DNA of 64,000 nt from Myxococcales bacterium (GCA_025355005.1 JANXLV010000340.1:1-64000), one strand, 5' to 3'. Shown: positions 8,355 to 17,088, counted from the first letter of the stretch. Notes: generated by a model from the letters alone, not told the origin. A program made the numbers and translations.

Positions 8355-9842
8355 TCATGCGGCCGGCATTGGAATGCTCTGCGCGAAGCAGAAGTAGTTC
8401 GTGGCATCGAACGAAAGCTTCGCCTGCTGCAGCCTGGGCAGGTTCTCGCCATAGTAGGCCGTCGCCCAGTCGTCGCGCGTGAGGTCCGTGTAGTTCGGGT
8501 AGGCCTGACCGGAGACATTCCCGGATGATTTCAGGACGCCCGCGATCTCCCTCAGACGCGCGGCGGTGCGAGCGTCGAGCGGGTTCGTTCCGTTCATCTG
8601 CGCGTTGCCCCATGACATGAAGATCTGGAGACAGCAGAGGACGTCCTTGCGATGGGCGAACGCCATCGAGTCCGCGGGCACGTCGCGGATCACCGAGCCG
8701 TAGCTGTCGAAGAGGAACGCGAATCCCCACGGATCCTTGTTGTTCACGAGCACGCGCGTGATGGTGGCGATGCCCTCGGCGTTGAGCGGCTTCAAGTAGT
8801 AGTCGGAGCGTGCGCGGAAGCGGCTCGACTTCGCAGAGACCTTGCCGCCGTTCCAGTGGTCGAGCGAGTCCAGGAACGTCCGCTGCGTGCTGTACCCCAC
8901 GAACGTCGTGCCCCACGTCGCCTGGAGCGCGGCCATGCAATCGGCCTGCGAGCCCAGGAACTGCCCCGAGATCGAGATGTGAGCAGAGGTGCTGGCCCCG
9001 CTCATCGACATGATCGAGACGAGCTCGGGCGCCATGTCCTTCACCCACGCAAACCACTTCGGCACGAGATCCGCGGCCTGCGCGATCGGGAACTGACGGT
9101 GGAACGTGGTGACGCTTGTCGGAACGGTGTGCACGCGCACTTCCATCTCGGTGACGACGCCGAAGCTTCCACCGCCGCCGCGCATGGCCCAGAAGAGCTC
9201 CGGATTCTCTTGCGCGTTCGCCACCAGGATCTCACCTTCGGCGTTGACCACGCGCAAGGAGACGATGTTGTCGACGCCAAGCCCGAACTTGCGCGCAAGG
9301 AATCCGAAGCCGCCGCCGAGCGAGAAGCCGGAGAACGCGACGGACTTGCAGCTGCCCATCACAGCCGCAGTGTTCGGACGCGCAGCGAAGAGCCGCGCCG
9401 CGAGGTCGCCCTGCTTCCAGCCGCTGCCGATGGTCATGGTGTCCGTGCCGAGATGGAAGTTCTTCAGACCCGAGACGTCGATGACCAGATCGCTGTTCAT
9501 CGAGAAGCCTTCGTAGTTGTGACCGCCGCTGCGCACCGTGATCTTGCGTGCGTTGGCGCGCGCCCACGTAACGGACGCTGCGACCTCTTCTTCGGTGTTG
9601 CAGAACGCGATGAGCCCGGGCTTCACGTCGATGCGCGGGTTCTCCACCGTGCGGGCCGCGGTGTACGTCGCGCTCTTGGGCATGATGAGTCGCCCGCTCG
9701 TGCGCACGCTCGCCGGGAACGTGGACGCGTCGCCCAGGTCCGCCGCAAGGACGTCGACGTCGGAGCCGTCCGCCGCTGCGCACCCGGTTCCGAGGAGCGC
9801 GAATGCGCCGGCGAGTCGAAGGAAGTCGCGGCGGCTCTGCAT
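8355..9842 (-). CDS. Tat-exported FAD-linked oxidase, berberine-bridge type
   Basis: Flavin-dependent oxidase of 495 residues. The start is the ATG whose product begins MQSRRDFLRLAGAF, a twin-arginine signal followed by a lipobox-like GTGC, so it is probably folded in the cytoplasm and anchored outside. The FAD_binding_4 domain (about 65-240) contains VRSGGHNYEGF, whose His is the usual covalent FAD site, and GSCKSVAFSGFSLGGGFG, whose Cys could be the second covalent link. The BBE domain is at the C-terminus (PNYTDLTRDDW, YYGENLPRL). Family members oxidise sugars or alcohols with reduction of oxygen. The substrate is unknown. It is divergent from the ThDP enzyme. Confidence 0.88.
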   Translation of the reverse strand: MQSRRDFLRLAGAFALLGTGCAAADGSDVDVLAADLGDASTFPASVRTSGRLIMPKSATYTAARTVENPRIDVKPGLIAFCNTEEEVAASVTWARANARKITVRSGGHNYEGFSMNSDLVIDVSGLKNFHLGTDTMTIGSGWKQGDLAARLFAARPNTAAVMGSCKSVAFSGFSLGGGFGFLARKFGLGVDNIVSLRVVNAEGEILVANAQENPELFWAMRGGGGSFGVVTEMEVRVHTVPTSVTTFHRQFPIAQAADLVPKWFAWVKDMAPELVSIMSMSGASTSAHISISGQFLGSQADCMAALQATWGTTFVGYSTQRTFLDSLDHWNGGKVSAKSSRFRARSDYYLKPLNAEGIATITRVLVNNKDPWGFAFLFDSYGSVIRDVPADSMAFAHRKDVLCCLQIFMSWGNAQMNGTNPLDARTAARLREIAGVLKSSGNVSGQAYPNYTDLTRDDWATAYYGENLPRLQQAKLSFDATNYFCFAQSIPMPAA

Positions 9843-9907
9843 TCCATCATTCACGCACGACGTGTGCCAATGTCGGGTGTTCGTCCCCAATGTAGGCCAT
9901 GCGCAAA

Positions 9908-9921
9908 TGTACACGATTACA
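9908..9921. promoter_or_regulatory. possible operator in divergent promoter region
   Basis: The 186-base gap 9843-10028 separates the divergent oxidase and ThDP-enzyme genes. Its only AT-rich part (about 9904-9940) contains TGTA-N6-TACA, a small inverted repeat of a form typical of helix-turn-helix dimer sites. The arms are only four bases, so this is a weak candidate. The rest of the gap shows nothing clear. Confidence 0.25.
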
Positions 9922-10028
9922 ATACCTTGGAACTAGCACAGCCCGATGGCGGCTTCCCGAGACACGAGACAATTCCATTCGTGATGGACGGACGATCCAG
10001 CCTGGCAACCGCTGATAGCTTTGGGTCC

Positions 10029-11657
10029 ATGTCCATCGTCCACGGCGGCCGCCTGGTCGCGCAGGCCCTGAAACGTCACGGCACGACGCACCTCTTCACG
10101 CTCTGCGGTGGCCACATCCAGGCGATCTACGACGGCTGTCTCGACGAAGGCATCCGCGTCGTCGACGTGCGCCACGAGCAGACCGCGGGGCACGCTGCTG
10201 ACGGCTACGCGCGCGTCACTGGTCGCCCCGGCGTGTGCGCGGTGACCGCGGGCCCCGGCGTCACGGATGTCGTCACGGCCATGGCGAATGCGCAGCGCGC
10301 GGGCGTCCCGCTCATCTGCATCGGCGGCGCAGGGCCGAAGCTGCTCTGCGACATGGGCAGTCTCCAGGATATGGACCACCTCACGCTCATGCGCAGCGTG
10401 AGCAAGTGGGCCGTGCAGGTGCCCTCGACCGCGAGGATTGCAGAATACATGGATTCGGCGTTTCGCATCGCGATGTCGAACGTGCCGGGCCCCGTGTTCC
10501 TGGAGATGCCGCTCGACCTCCTCATGAACTTCCACGAGGACACCGACCTTCCTGCGACGAAGGCCATGGCTGCGCCGCCGCGTCCCGCCCCCGATCCGCG
10601 CAGCCTCACCGCGACCGCCGAGCTACTCGCCGCCGCGAAGAAGCCGGTCATCCTGGTCGGCACGCAGATCCGCTGGTCACCGGTGAAAGACGAGCTCGTC
10701 GCGTTCGCCAACGCGCTCGGCGCGCCGATGTACCTGAACGGCATGGCGCGCGGCGGTCTTCCGGCGAGCCACCCGCTGACGTTCTCGCGGTCGCGACGGT
10801 ACGCGCTCGGCAACGCGGATCTCGTCATCGTGCTCGGCACGCCGTTCGACTTCCGCCTGGACTACGGCCGCGCGTTTGGCGGCGCGAAGCTCGTGCAGGT
10901 CGACCTGGACGGCGCGGAGCTCGGTCGCAATCGCGCCGTCGACGTGGCGATTCACTCCGACAGCGGGCTGTTCCTGGAGGCGCTCGCGAACGCCTCGAAG
11001 GATCCGGCGCGGCTCACCGGCTGGGTCGCGGAGGTGCGCGCGGACGAGGACAAGCGCCAGTCGAAGATGCAGGCGGAGATCCTCTCCAACGACTCACCGC
11101 CAAACCCGCTGCGCGTCTGCGCGGAGCTGGGCAAGCGCCTGGGCAAGCGTGACATCCTCATCGGTGACGGCGGTGACTTCGTCGCGACCGCGGCGAACGT
11201 GATCAAGCTGGAGTGGCCGCAGCTCTGGATGGACCCCGGCCCGCTCGGCACGCTTGGCGTAGGTCCTGGCTATGCAATGGCGGCTGCGCTTGCCCGTCCG
11301 GACGCACGAACCGTGCTCGTCTACGGGGATGGCAGCTTCGGCCTGCACGGCATCGAGTTCGAGGCCATGGCGCGGCAGAAGATCCCCGTGGTCTCCGTAA
11401 TAGGCAACGATGCCGGCTGGACGCAGATCCGACGAGGTCAGGTGGAGCTCTACGGGGAACAACGCGCGGTAGCCACGGCGTTGGAGTACACACGCTACGA
11501 CAAGATCGTCGAGGCCTGCGGTGGCTTCGGCGTGTGGGTGGAGAAGATCGAAGATCTTGGACCGGCGCTGGACGAAGCATTTGCCTGTGGGAGGCCCGCG
11601 TGCGTGAACGTGAAGATAGCGAAGAGCGACTTTCGGAAGGGCGCGATCAGCGTCTGA
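10029..11657 (+). CDS. ThDP-dependent enzyme, ILVBL/HACL2-like (acetolactate synthase-related)
   Basis: Thiamine-diphosphate enzyme of 542 residues. It has the N-terminal PYR domain with the activating Glu50 (VRHEQTAGHAADGYARVTG), a central domain (about 190-330), and a C-terminal PP domain with GDGSFGLHGIEFEAMA and the metal/diphosphate-site Asn in GNDAGWTQIRRGQ. The GNDAGWTQI stretch and the LCGGHIQ start match, from memory, the ILVBL/HACL2 2-hydroxyacyl-CoA lyase group better than catabolic or biosynthetic acetolactate synthases. The ATG at 10029 was chosen; an in-frame ATG at 9984 adds 15 residues. The next gene starts 58 bases inside this one. It could be a carboligase of another specificity. 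Confidence 0.85.
   Translation: MSIVHGGRLVAQALKRHGTTHLFTLCGGHIQAIYDGCLDEGIRVVDVRHEQTAGHAADGYARVTGRPGVCAVTAGPGVTDVVTAMANAQRAGVPLICIGGAGPKLLCDMGSLQDMDHLTLMRSVSKWAVQVPSTARIAEYMDSAFRIAMSNVPGPVFLEMPLDLLMNFHEDTDLPATKAMAAPPRPAPDPRSLTATAELLAAAKKPVILVGTQIRWSPVKDELVAFANALGAPMYLNGMARGGLPASHPLTFSRSRRYALGNADLVIVLGTPFDFRLDYGRAFGGAKLVQVDLDGAELGRNRAVDVAIHSDSGLFLEALANASKDPARLTGWVAEVRADEDKRQSKMQAEILSNDSPPNPLRVCAELGKRLGKRDILIGDGGDFVATAANVIKLEWPQLWMDPGPLGTLGVGPGYAMAAALARPDARTVLVYGDGSFGLHGIEFEAMARQKIPVVSVIGNDAGWTQIRRGQVELYGEQRAVATALEYTRYDKIVEACGGFGVWVEKIEDLGPALDEAFACGRPACVNVKIAKSDFRKGAISV
11589..11594 (+). promoter_or_regulatory. ribosome binding site deciding an overlapping GTG start
   Basis: GGGAGG lies 5 bases before the GTG at 11600, inside the end of the ThDP-enzyme gene. 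It fixes the start of the SGNH-hydrolase gene within the upstream coding sequence, giving a 58-base overlap in a different frame. Confidence 0.7.
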
Positions 11658-13906
11658 GCGACCCGGTAGCTCCGGACAAGGACGCCGGAGCGAAGGGCGC
11701 AGACGCCAAGAAGCCGGCGCCGCGAAGGAACGTTCGGAAGAACTTGCTGCGGGTCGCGCTCGGCTTGCTTGTGGGCCTCGCGATCGCGGAGGGCGCGTTT
11801 CGTGTGCGCGACGGCGGGGCGTTCCCGCACGTCAACGTGTACGTGGCCGACGCGGAGCTCGGCACGCGGCTGCGCCCAGGTGCCACGGAGAAGGTGCGCT
11901 TCGCCTCGCCGAAGAACCCCATCACACAGGTGCGCGTAAACTCGGACGGCTACCGCGGAGACGAGTGGCCCGCGAAGAGCGATGACGAGATCGTCGTCGT
12001 GGGAGACTCACAGGTCTTCGGCCTGGGCGTGGAAGAAGACGAGACGTTCTCGAAGGAGCTCGAGCGCGCGCTCACGAAACGGAAGTACTTCGTTCGCAAC
12101 CTGGGCGTGCCCACGTATGGCCCTGCTGAATACAACAAGGTGCTCGCGGAGTCGCTCGCGAAGCGCCCGGCGAAGACCGTGGTGTGGGTCGCCAACATGG
12201 CGAACGATCTCTTCGAAGCCAAGCGCCCCAACAAGGAGCGCCATGCCGTGTGGGACGGGTGGGCAGTGCGCAAGGAGAACGCGCCCGCGAGCGTGACTGA
12301 GTTCCCCGGACGTGGCCTGCTCTTCACGGACTCGCACGCGTTCTACGCCGCGCGCCGGTACATCTACGAGCGCGAGGGCGACACGAAGGACGACAGGGGT
12401 GTCCCTTCCGAGGGCACGTGGAAGGATATCGCTGGCGGCGCCGTGCTCTCGTCGCGTGAGCACCAGCAGCAGAAGGTCGAAGACGGGCGCCTTGCCAGAC
12501 TGCACGACAGCGAGACGAAGTACGCGAAGGATGCCGCGGAGCAGGCCTCGCGCTCGCTCGAGGCCCGCCTCATCCGCGATGCGCTGGAGGCAAAGGATCC
12601 GAGGCTGTCCGACCGCGATTCGGACTATCAGAACCCCGACTTCATCCCGAGGGACCAGGTGCTGGAGGCGGCGCGCCTGTCGCCTGGCGACATCCTTCGT
12701 ACGAACCTGGGTGAGTCGGGGCGCGACGTGCGCGTCAACGCGGAGATCATTCGGCGCGGCGCGGCGCTGCGCGCGAGCCTCGAGAAGTCCACCCGCGAGA
12801 AGGCGGAGGCCCAGAAGGACAAAGACGTGCTCGGTCTCTTCAAGACGCGGGATGAGCTCACGCAGCGCGCGGCGGACATCGCCAGATCGCAGCCACCGAA
12901 GACGGCACCGCTGTCTCCGCTCGCCACGGAGATCGCCGCTGCAAAGACCATCTGCGACAAATACGGCGCGCGTCTCCTGGTCGTTTCGCTACCCATCGAC
13001 GTGCAGGTGGACAAGGCGGAATGGGCGAAATATGGCGCCGCGCCGCAGGACATGGAGCCGACGAAGCTCCTGAACACCGACGTGATCGACGCGGCCGAAT
13101 TCGTGGGCGCGGAGGGGTTGGACGCGACGAAGCCGCTCCTCGCCGCAGAGCCCGGCGCGTTCCTCGATGGCGACATCCACATGACGCCAAAGGGACACAA
13201 GGCGCTGGGCCAGGCGATCGCAGCCGTGCTCTCGGTGCCGCGCCTTCACCGTCCGGAGCCCGGCCTTTCGCCCGATCGCACTCCGGTGCCATCGGCCGCG
13301 GAGTGGACGCCCGACACGGAGATCGCAGTGACGGAGTCGGACCCCGCAGGCTGCGAGACGAAGCGCGTGCGCGACTGGGTCGGTATCTTCTGCCACGGGC
13401 GCGCCAAGGGCGTCCGCGTGGACAGCGGGCGCGACGTGATTGCCGGTACGCTCAAGGGAGGGACGGTCGTGCTGGTTGCGCCGCTGTTCGCCGGTCAGGA
13501 CGTGCGCGCGACGTTCGCCTACGACGGGGAGACCCGCGGCTTCTCCGCTGCGCCTGGAAAGGACGGGGCGCCGGCCACGATCGAGTTCACGAAGCCCAAG
13601 CCGAAGGACGACTCCATCGAAGGCGCTGGCCCCACCGGGGCTGCCTTCTGCGCTTGCATCGAGAAGGAGGGCGGCAAGTGCCCGGGGGCGCGTTCGTTCC
13701 CGAGCGCGGACTGCATGCGCACGTATCCGGACGATTGCAAGAAGCTGATCGCGTGCTCCGAAGGCGCAGACGACGCCGCGCCCAGATGCGAGAAGCTCAT
13801 GACCAACGTGAGCCCGACGCAAGCGTGCGTGCAGCTCTGCGCGCCCGAGCTTCCATGCGCCAAGGGCACGTGCACGCCGTTCCGCGGAGGTGACATTTGC
13901 CTCTGA
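11600..13906 (+). CDS. membrane-anchored SGNH/GDSL-like hydrolase with Cys-rich tail
   Basis: Protein of 768 residues, GTG start supported by GGGAGG. An N-terminal basic stretch and one membrane helix (about 45-63, LLRVALGLLVGLAIAEG) anchor it with the bulk in the periplasm. The SGNH block I is VVVGDSQVFGLG with candidate nucleophile Ser137 (GDSQ instead of GDSL). A later DGDIHMTPKGH supplies the expected Asp and His. The middle has a charged insertion. The C-terminal 90 residues hold about a dozen Cys, suggesting a disulfide domain. Relatives remove or transfer acyl groups on polysaccharides (AlgX/AlgJ-like). It overlaps the next gene by 10 bases and belongs to the carbamoyltransferase cassette. 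Confidence 0.8.
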   Translation: MREREDSEERLSEGRDQRLSDPVAPDKDAGAKGADAKKPAPRRNVRKNLLRVALGLLVGLAIAEGAFRVRDGGAFPHVNVYVADAELGTRLRPGATEKVRFASPKNPITQVRVNSDGYRGDEWPAKSDDEIVVVGDSQVFGLGVEEDETFSKELERALTKRKYFVRNLGVPTYGPAEYNKVLAESLAKRPAKTVVWVANMANDLFEAKRPNKERHAVWDGWAVRKENAPASVTEFPGRGLLFTDSHAFYAARRYIYEREGDTKDDRGVPSEGTWKDIAGGAVLSSREHQQQKVEDGRLARLHDSETKYAKDAAEQASRSLEARLIRDALEAKDPRLSDRDSDYQNPDFIPRDQVLEAARLSPGDILRTNLGESGRDVRVNAEIIRRGAALRASLEKSTREKAEAQKDKDVLGLFKTRDELTQRAADIARSQPPKTAPLSPLATEIAAAKTICDKYGARLLVVSLPIDVQVDKAEWAKYGAAPQDMEPTKLLNTDVIDAAEFVGAEGLDATKPLLAAEPGAFLDGDIHMTPKGHKALGQAIAAVLSVPRLHRPEPGLSPDRTPVPSAAEWTPDTEIAVTESDPAGCETKRVRDWVGIFCHGRAKGVRVDSGRDVIAGTLKGGTVVLVAPLFAGQDVRATFAYDGETRGFSAAPGKDGAPATIEFTKPKPKDDSIEGAGPTGAAFCACIEKEGGKCPGARSFPSADCMRTYPDDCKKLIACSEGADDAAPRCEKLMTNVSPTQACVQLCAPELPCAKGTCTPFRGGDICL

Positions 13907-14520
13907 AGGCCGCGGCCGTCGTACTCGTGTCACTGCTGCCCGTCCTTGCCGCGTGCGATCCGCCAGCCGCGAAGGACGACCACCCCGTGCTGTCGTTCGC
14001 TGCTGCATCATCGTCGCCCACGAGCAAGGCTCCGCTCTCCGGCGAGCTGGTGGCGAGGGCGCGCGCTGTCCAGGAGGCGGCGCTCACCGTCGTGTCCGAT
14101 TGCTCCTACGAGTACCAGGGCATCGAGGGCGTGGAGGTCATCTTCGACGCGTGCGCGTACAAGAAGGGCACCGCTGCCGCGCTGCATGTCGCGACGGAGA
14201 AGCTCCTCACATCCGGGCTGACCCCGGAGGCGGGACCCGCGTCGTCGTTCGCGCAGGAGGCGCGCATGTTCGACGCCTTCGTCGCCGAGGTGGACAGGAA
14301 GCGCCCTGACGAGGACTACGACAGCGAGTACCAGCGGCGTCGACGTTCGCGCGGGACCCTGGCGCACTACCAGGATCTCGCGGCGGCGTGGAACGCGATG
14401 CTCCCACAGGACCCGTTCGCCGTGGACCCCATCGGGCTGCGTCTGGACGCGGGCGTCCGGGGCACGATCGCCTGGGAGCGGTGCGGTGGCCTGCCTTGTT
14501 TCCGCAAGAAGGCCCGATGA
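13897..14520 (+). CDS. hypothetical lipoprotein, TTG start
   Basis: Predicted lipoprotein of 207 residues. The TTG at 13897 is preceded by GCGGAGG with 6-base spacing, and the product begins with a signal ending LPVLAAC. The body is mostly helical-looking and Glu/Ala/Arg-rich, with a Cys pair near residues 68 and 86 and another near the C-terminus (ERCGGLPC). No family recognised. It starts inside the hydrolase gene and ends in an ATGA overlap with the ferritin-like gene, so it is translated as part of the cassette. Confidence 0.7.
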   Translation: MPLKAAAVVLVSLLPVLAACDPPAAKDDHPVLSFAAASSSPTSKAPLSGELVARARAVQEAALTVVSDCSYEYQGIEGVEVIFDACAYKKGTAAALHVATEKLLTSGLTPEAGPASSFAQEARMFDAFVAEVDRKRPDEDYDSEYQRRRRSRGTLAHYQDLAAAWNAMLPQDPFAVDPIGLRLDAGVRGTIAWERCGGLPCFRKKAR

Positions 14521-15206
14521 GCGACGCGACGGTCACGCGCATTCTGGCCCAGCTCACCGCGCCCATCTCGTTCGCGACGAAGGCACGCATCGCGAAGCGC
14601 CTCTTCGTGTTCGCGCTCGCGGAGCAGGAGAGCATGCTGGAGCTGCGCGCGGCGGCTGCGCTCTGCGAGTCGCCAGAGAGGCGCGCGCTCTACCTCCGTC
14701 ACGCGCTGGACGAGGAACGTCATGCTGCGATGTTCGCGGCGCACTCGGCGGAGCTGCGGCGCGCGCTCGGGAAATCGCCGTGGGGCGCGCCACGCGCCGC
14801 GTCGGAAGATCTGTACGCGAAGCTCGGGGAAGCGGGTTTTCTCGCGTTCGTGCACGCTGGCGAGCGCAAGGGCCGCACCCAGTTCACCTACTACGCGCGC
14901 TACTTCGAGCGCCGCGGCGAGACCAAGCTGCGCGCGCTCTTCAGCACGCTCGTGTCCGACGAGCAAGGGCACGAGGACTACACGCTGCGCCTCCTCACGG
15001 GCACGGAAGGCCAGGGACGCCCCGCGCAACGAAAGCTCTGGCGGGTGCGCGCATGGGAGGCGGTGCGCATGTGGCGGCGCGCCGGACAAGGGCTTGCGGG
15101 CGCGGTGTACTTCGCGATGATGAGCGTGCTCTACGTGTCGCTCTTGCCGCTCTCGCTGTGGGTGCGACTGACGCGCCCCAAGCCGCGTGGCTGGCTCGAG
15201 CCGTGA
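14517..15206 (+). CDS. ferritin-like di-iron protein with C-terminal membrane helix
   Basis: Protein of 229 residues with the four-helix di-iron signature: Glu36/Glu38 (AEQES), E66-x-x-H69 (DEERH), Glu116 (GERKGR) and E149-x-x-H152 (DEQGH). The last 35 residues form one hydrophobic helix (YFAMMSVLYVSLLPLSLWV) before a basic tail, so it is probably membrane-bound. Di-iron proteins of this fold act as oxidases, hydroxylases or iron stores; which applies is unknown. It is coupled on both sides (ATGA upstream, GTGA downstream to the carbamoyltransferase), suggesting the two proteins act on the same product. Confidence 0.8.
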   Translation: MSDATVTRILAQLTAPISFATKARIAKRLFVFALAEQESMLELRAAAALCESPERRALYLRHALDEERHAAMFAAHSAELRRALGKSPWGAPRAASEDLYAKLGEAGFLAFVHAGERKGRTQFTYYARYFERRGETKLRALFSTLVSDEQGHEDYTLRLLTGTEGQGRPAQRKLWRVRAWEAVRMWRRAGQGLAGAVYFAMMSVLYVSLLPLSLWVRLTRPKPRGWLEP

Positions 15207-16924
15207 AAGCCGTTCTGGGCATCTCGGCCCAGTATCACGACTCCGCCGCCGCGCTCGTCCTGGACGGTGAGCTCGTGAGCGCCATGCAGCAGGAGCGTTT
15301 CTCACGCGTGAAGAACGACGCGGGCCTTCCGCTCGCCGCCGCGCGAGCATGCCTCTCACAGGCTGGGCTCACCGCGAACGATCTCGATGCTGTCGTCTTC
15401 TACGAGAACCCGTTCGCCAAGCTAGAGCGCGTGCTCGTCTCCACGCTGCGCAGCTTTCCACGCTCGTTTCGCAAGTTCCCCACCATGATCCGCGAGCAGC
15501 TGGGCCACAAGATCTGGGTGCTCGACGACATCGCCGCGGGCCTCGGTGTGCCGCGAGCGAAGGTCCAGCACGACGACCATCATGCGTGCCACGCGGCCTG
15601 CGCGTTCTACCTCTCGCCGTTCGAGGAAGCAGCAATCCTCACCGTGGATGGCGTGGGCGAAGGCGTGACCACCACCATCTCCAAGGGGAGTGGCACGGAG
15701 GTGACGCGCCTCCGCGCCCTGCCCTACCCGCAGTCGCTCGGCCTTCTCTATGGCGCGCTCACGGCGTACCTGGGGTTCGAGGTCAACGAGGGCGAGTACA
15801 AGGTCATGGGCCTCGCGGCGTACGGAAAGGCTTCGCGTCGCGACGAGGTCGCGAAGATCTTGAAGACCGCGAGCGATGGCAGCTTCGAGCTCGCGCCCGA
15901 GTACTTCGCCTACGACACGGACGCGGACGTGGGGTTCTCGCCCGCGATGGAGACCTTGCTGGGGCCGCGACGCCTGCCCGGTCGGCCATGGGATCTCGAT
16001 GGCAGCGAGGAAGATCGCGGGTACGCTGACATCGCTGCTTCGCTGCAGGAGGCGACCACCGACGCGCTCGTGGGGCTCGCGCGCGAGGCGAAGCGACTCA
16101 CCGGTGCGAATAACCTGTGCATCGCCGGTGGTGTGGCGCTCAATGCCGTCGCGAACCGCGAGATCCTCGCGCGGGCCGGTTTTTCTCGCGTATTCGTACC
16201 TCCTGCTGCGGGCGACGCCGGCGGCGCGGTGGGCGCGGCGCAGCGGTGGGCGCACGCGAACGGCGCGCCTCGCGGCAAGGCGCTGGTCTCGGCCGCGCTT
16301 GGGGCTGACATCGACACCGCGCGCGCACTCGCCACGGCCCAGGCCATGGGCCTATCCCACACGCGCACTGACGCGCCCGCGCAGGCGCTCGTCGACCATC
16401 TCGAGCGCGGGCATGTCGTCGCCGTGGCGCACGGCCGCTTCGAGCTGGGACCGCGCGCGCTGGGCCAGCGCAGCATCCTCGCGCTGCCGGAGGACGCAGA
16501 CGTTCGCGAGCGGTTGAACCGCGTGATCAAGCGACGCGAGCCGTTTCGTCCGTTCGCCCCTTCAGTATTGGCCGAACGTGCGTCAGACTATTTCGAAGGA
16601 GCCCCGAACGACATGACCCCGTTCATGGTCACCATCTGCGATGTGAAGGAGAGCGCAAAGGAGAAGCTCCGCGCTGTCACGCACGTGGATGGAACCGCGC
16701 GTGTACAGACCGTCACCGCGGAGAGCGCTCCTCTGCTGGCGAACGTGCTCCAGGAGCTCGAGCGACGCGGTCGCATACCGGTCGTGCTCAACACGTCGCT
16801 CAACGGCGCGGGCGAGCCGATCGCCTCTTCCGGTGAGGACGCGCTCGCGTTCTTCGACTCACATCCCGTGGACGCGATGCTCGTGGGCACCGACATCTTG
16901 CTCACGCGAGGCAGCAGCTCGTGA
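15203..16924 (+). CDS. NodU/CmcH family O-carbamoyltransferase
   Basis: Enzyme of 573 residues that transfers a carbamoyl group from carbamoyl phosphate, via a carbamoyl-adenylate, to a hydroxyl acceptor. The N-terminal Kae1-like domain has GISAQYHDSAAALVLDGEL, the QQERFSRVKND block and a His-rich HDDHHACHAACAFY metal/nucleotide site. The C-terminal domain has FELGPRALGQRSILA and KRREPFRPFAPS. All core blocks are present and length is normal. GTG start within GTGA. The acceptor could be a sugar, glycan or lipid; the SGNH hydrolase and DUF5989 neighbours favour a cell-surface glycoconjugate. Confidence 0.92.
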   Translation: MKAVLGISAQYHDSAAALVLDGELVSAMQQERFSRVKNDAGLPLAAARACLSQAGLTANDLDAVVFYENPFAKLERVLVSTLRSFPRSFRKFPTMIREQLGHKIWVLDDIAAGLGVPRAKVQHDDHHACHAACAFYLSPFEEAAILTVDGVGEGVTTTISKGSGTEVTRLRALPYPQSLGLLYGALTAYLGFEVNEGEYKVMGLAAYGKASRRDEVAKILKTASDGSFELAPEYFAYDTDADVGFSPAMETLLGPRRLPGRPWDLDGSEEDRGYADIAASLQEATTDALVGLAREAKRLTGANNLCIAGGVALNAVANREILARAGFSRVFVPPAAGDAGGAVGAAQRWAHANGAPRGKALVSAALGADIDTARALATAQAMGLSHTRTDAPAQALVDHLERGHVVAVAHGRFELGPRALGQRSILALPEDADVRERLNRVIKRREPFRPFAPSVLAERASDYFEGAPNDMTPFMVTICDVKESAKEKLRAVTHVDGTARVQTVTAESAPLLANVLQELERRGRIPVVLNTSLNGAGEPIASSGEDALAFFDSHPVDAMLVGTDILLTRGSSS

Positions 16925-17088
16925 TCCTGTCGCGTCTTCACACGGTGTTCGCGCTCGTGCGGCATTTCTCGCACCGGCAGCGCTTCTTCCTGTGGCCGCT
17001 CTTGATCGTGCTCCTGCTCTCGTCCGTGCTGCTCTTGCTCACAGGCGGTCTCAGCTACGTGGCGCCGTTCGTCTACGCGCTCTTCTGA
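16921..17088 (+). CDS. DUF5989 family small membrane protein
   Basis: A 55-residue protein starting at GTG in a GTGA overlap with the carbamoyltransferase stop. A short basic N-terminus is followed by one long hydrophobic helix (FLWPLLIVLLLSSVLLLLTG) and the ending SYVAPFVYALF. The Trp-Pro start of the helix and the APF-Y-LF ending match what I recall of DUF5989, a family of roughly 50 residues encoded beside carbamoyltransferases of the SxtI type. Function unknown; it may anchor the carbamoyltransferase at the membrane. Confidence 0.75.
   Translation: MILSRLHTVFALVRHFSHRQRFFLWPLLIVLLLSSVLLLLTGGLSYVAPFVYALF

Noticed and set aside
14388-14516. Upstream extension of the ferritin-like gene to 14388
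   Set aside because: It would overlap most of the lipoprotein gene's end in another frame; the ATG in the ATGA overlap gives a normal N-terminus.
11600-17088. Saxitoxin-like biosynthesis because of the SxtI-type carbamoyltransferase and DUF5989
   Set aside because: No polyketide-like starter, amidinotransferase or Rieske oxygenase genes are present; the family is widespread in other pathways.
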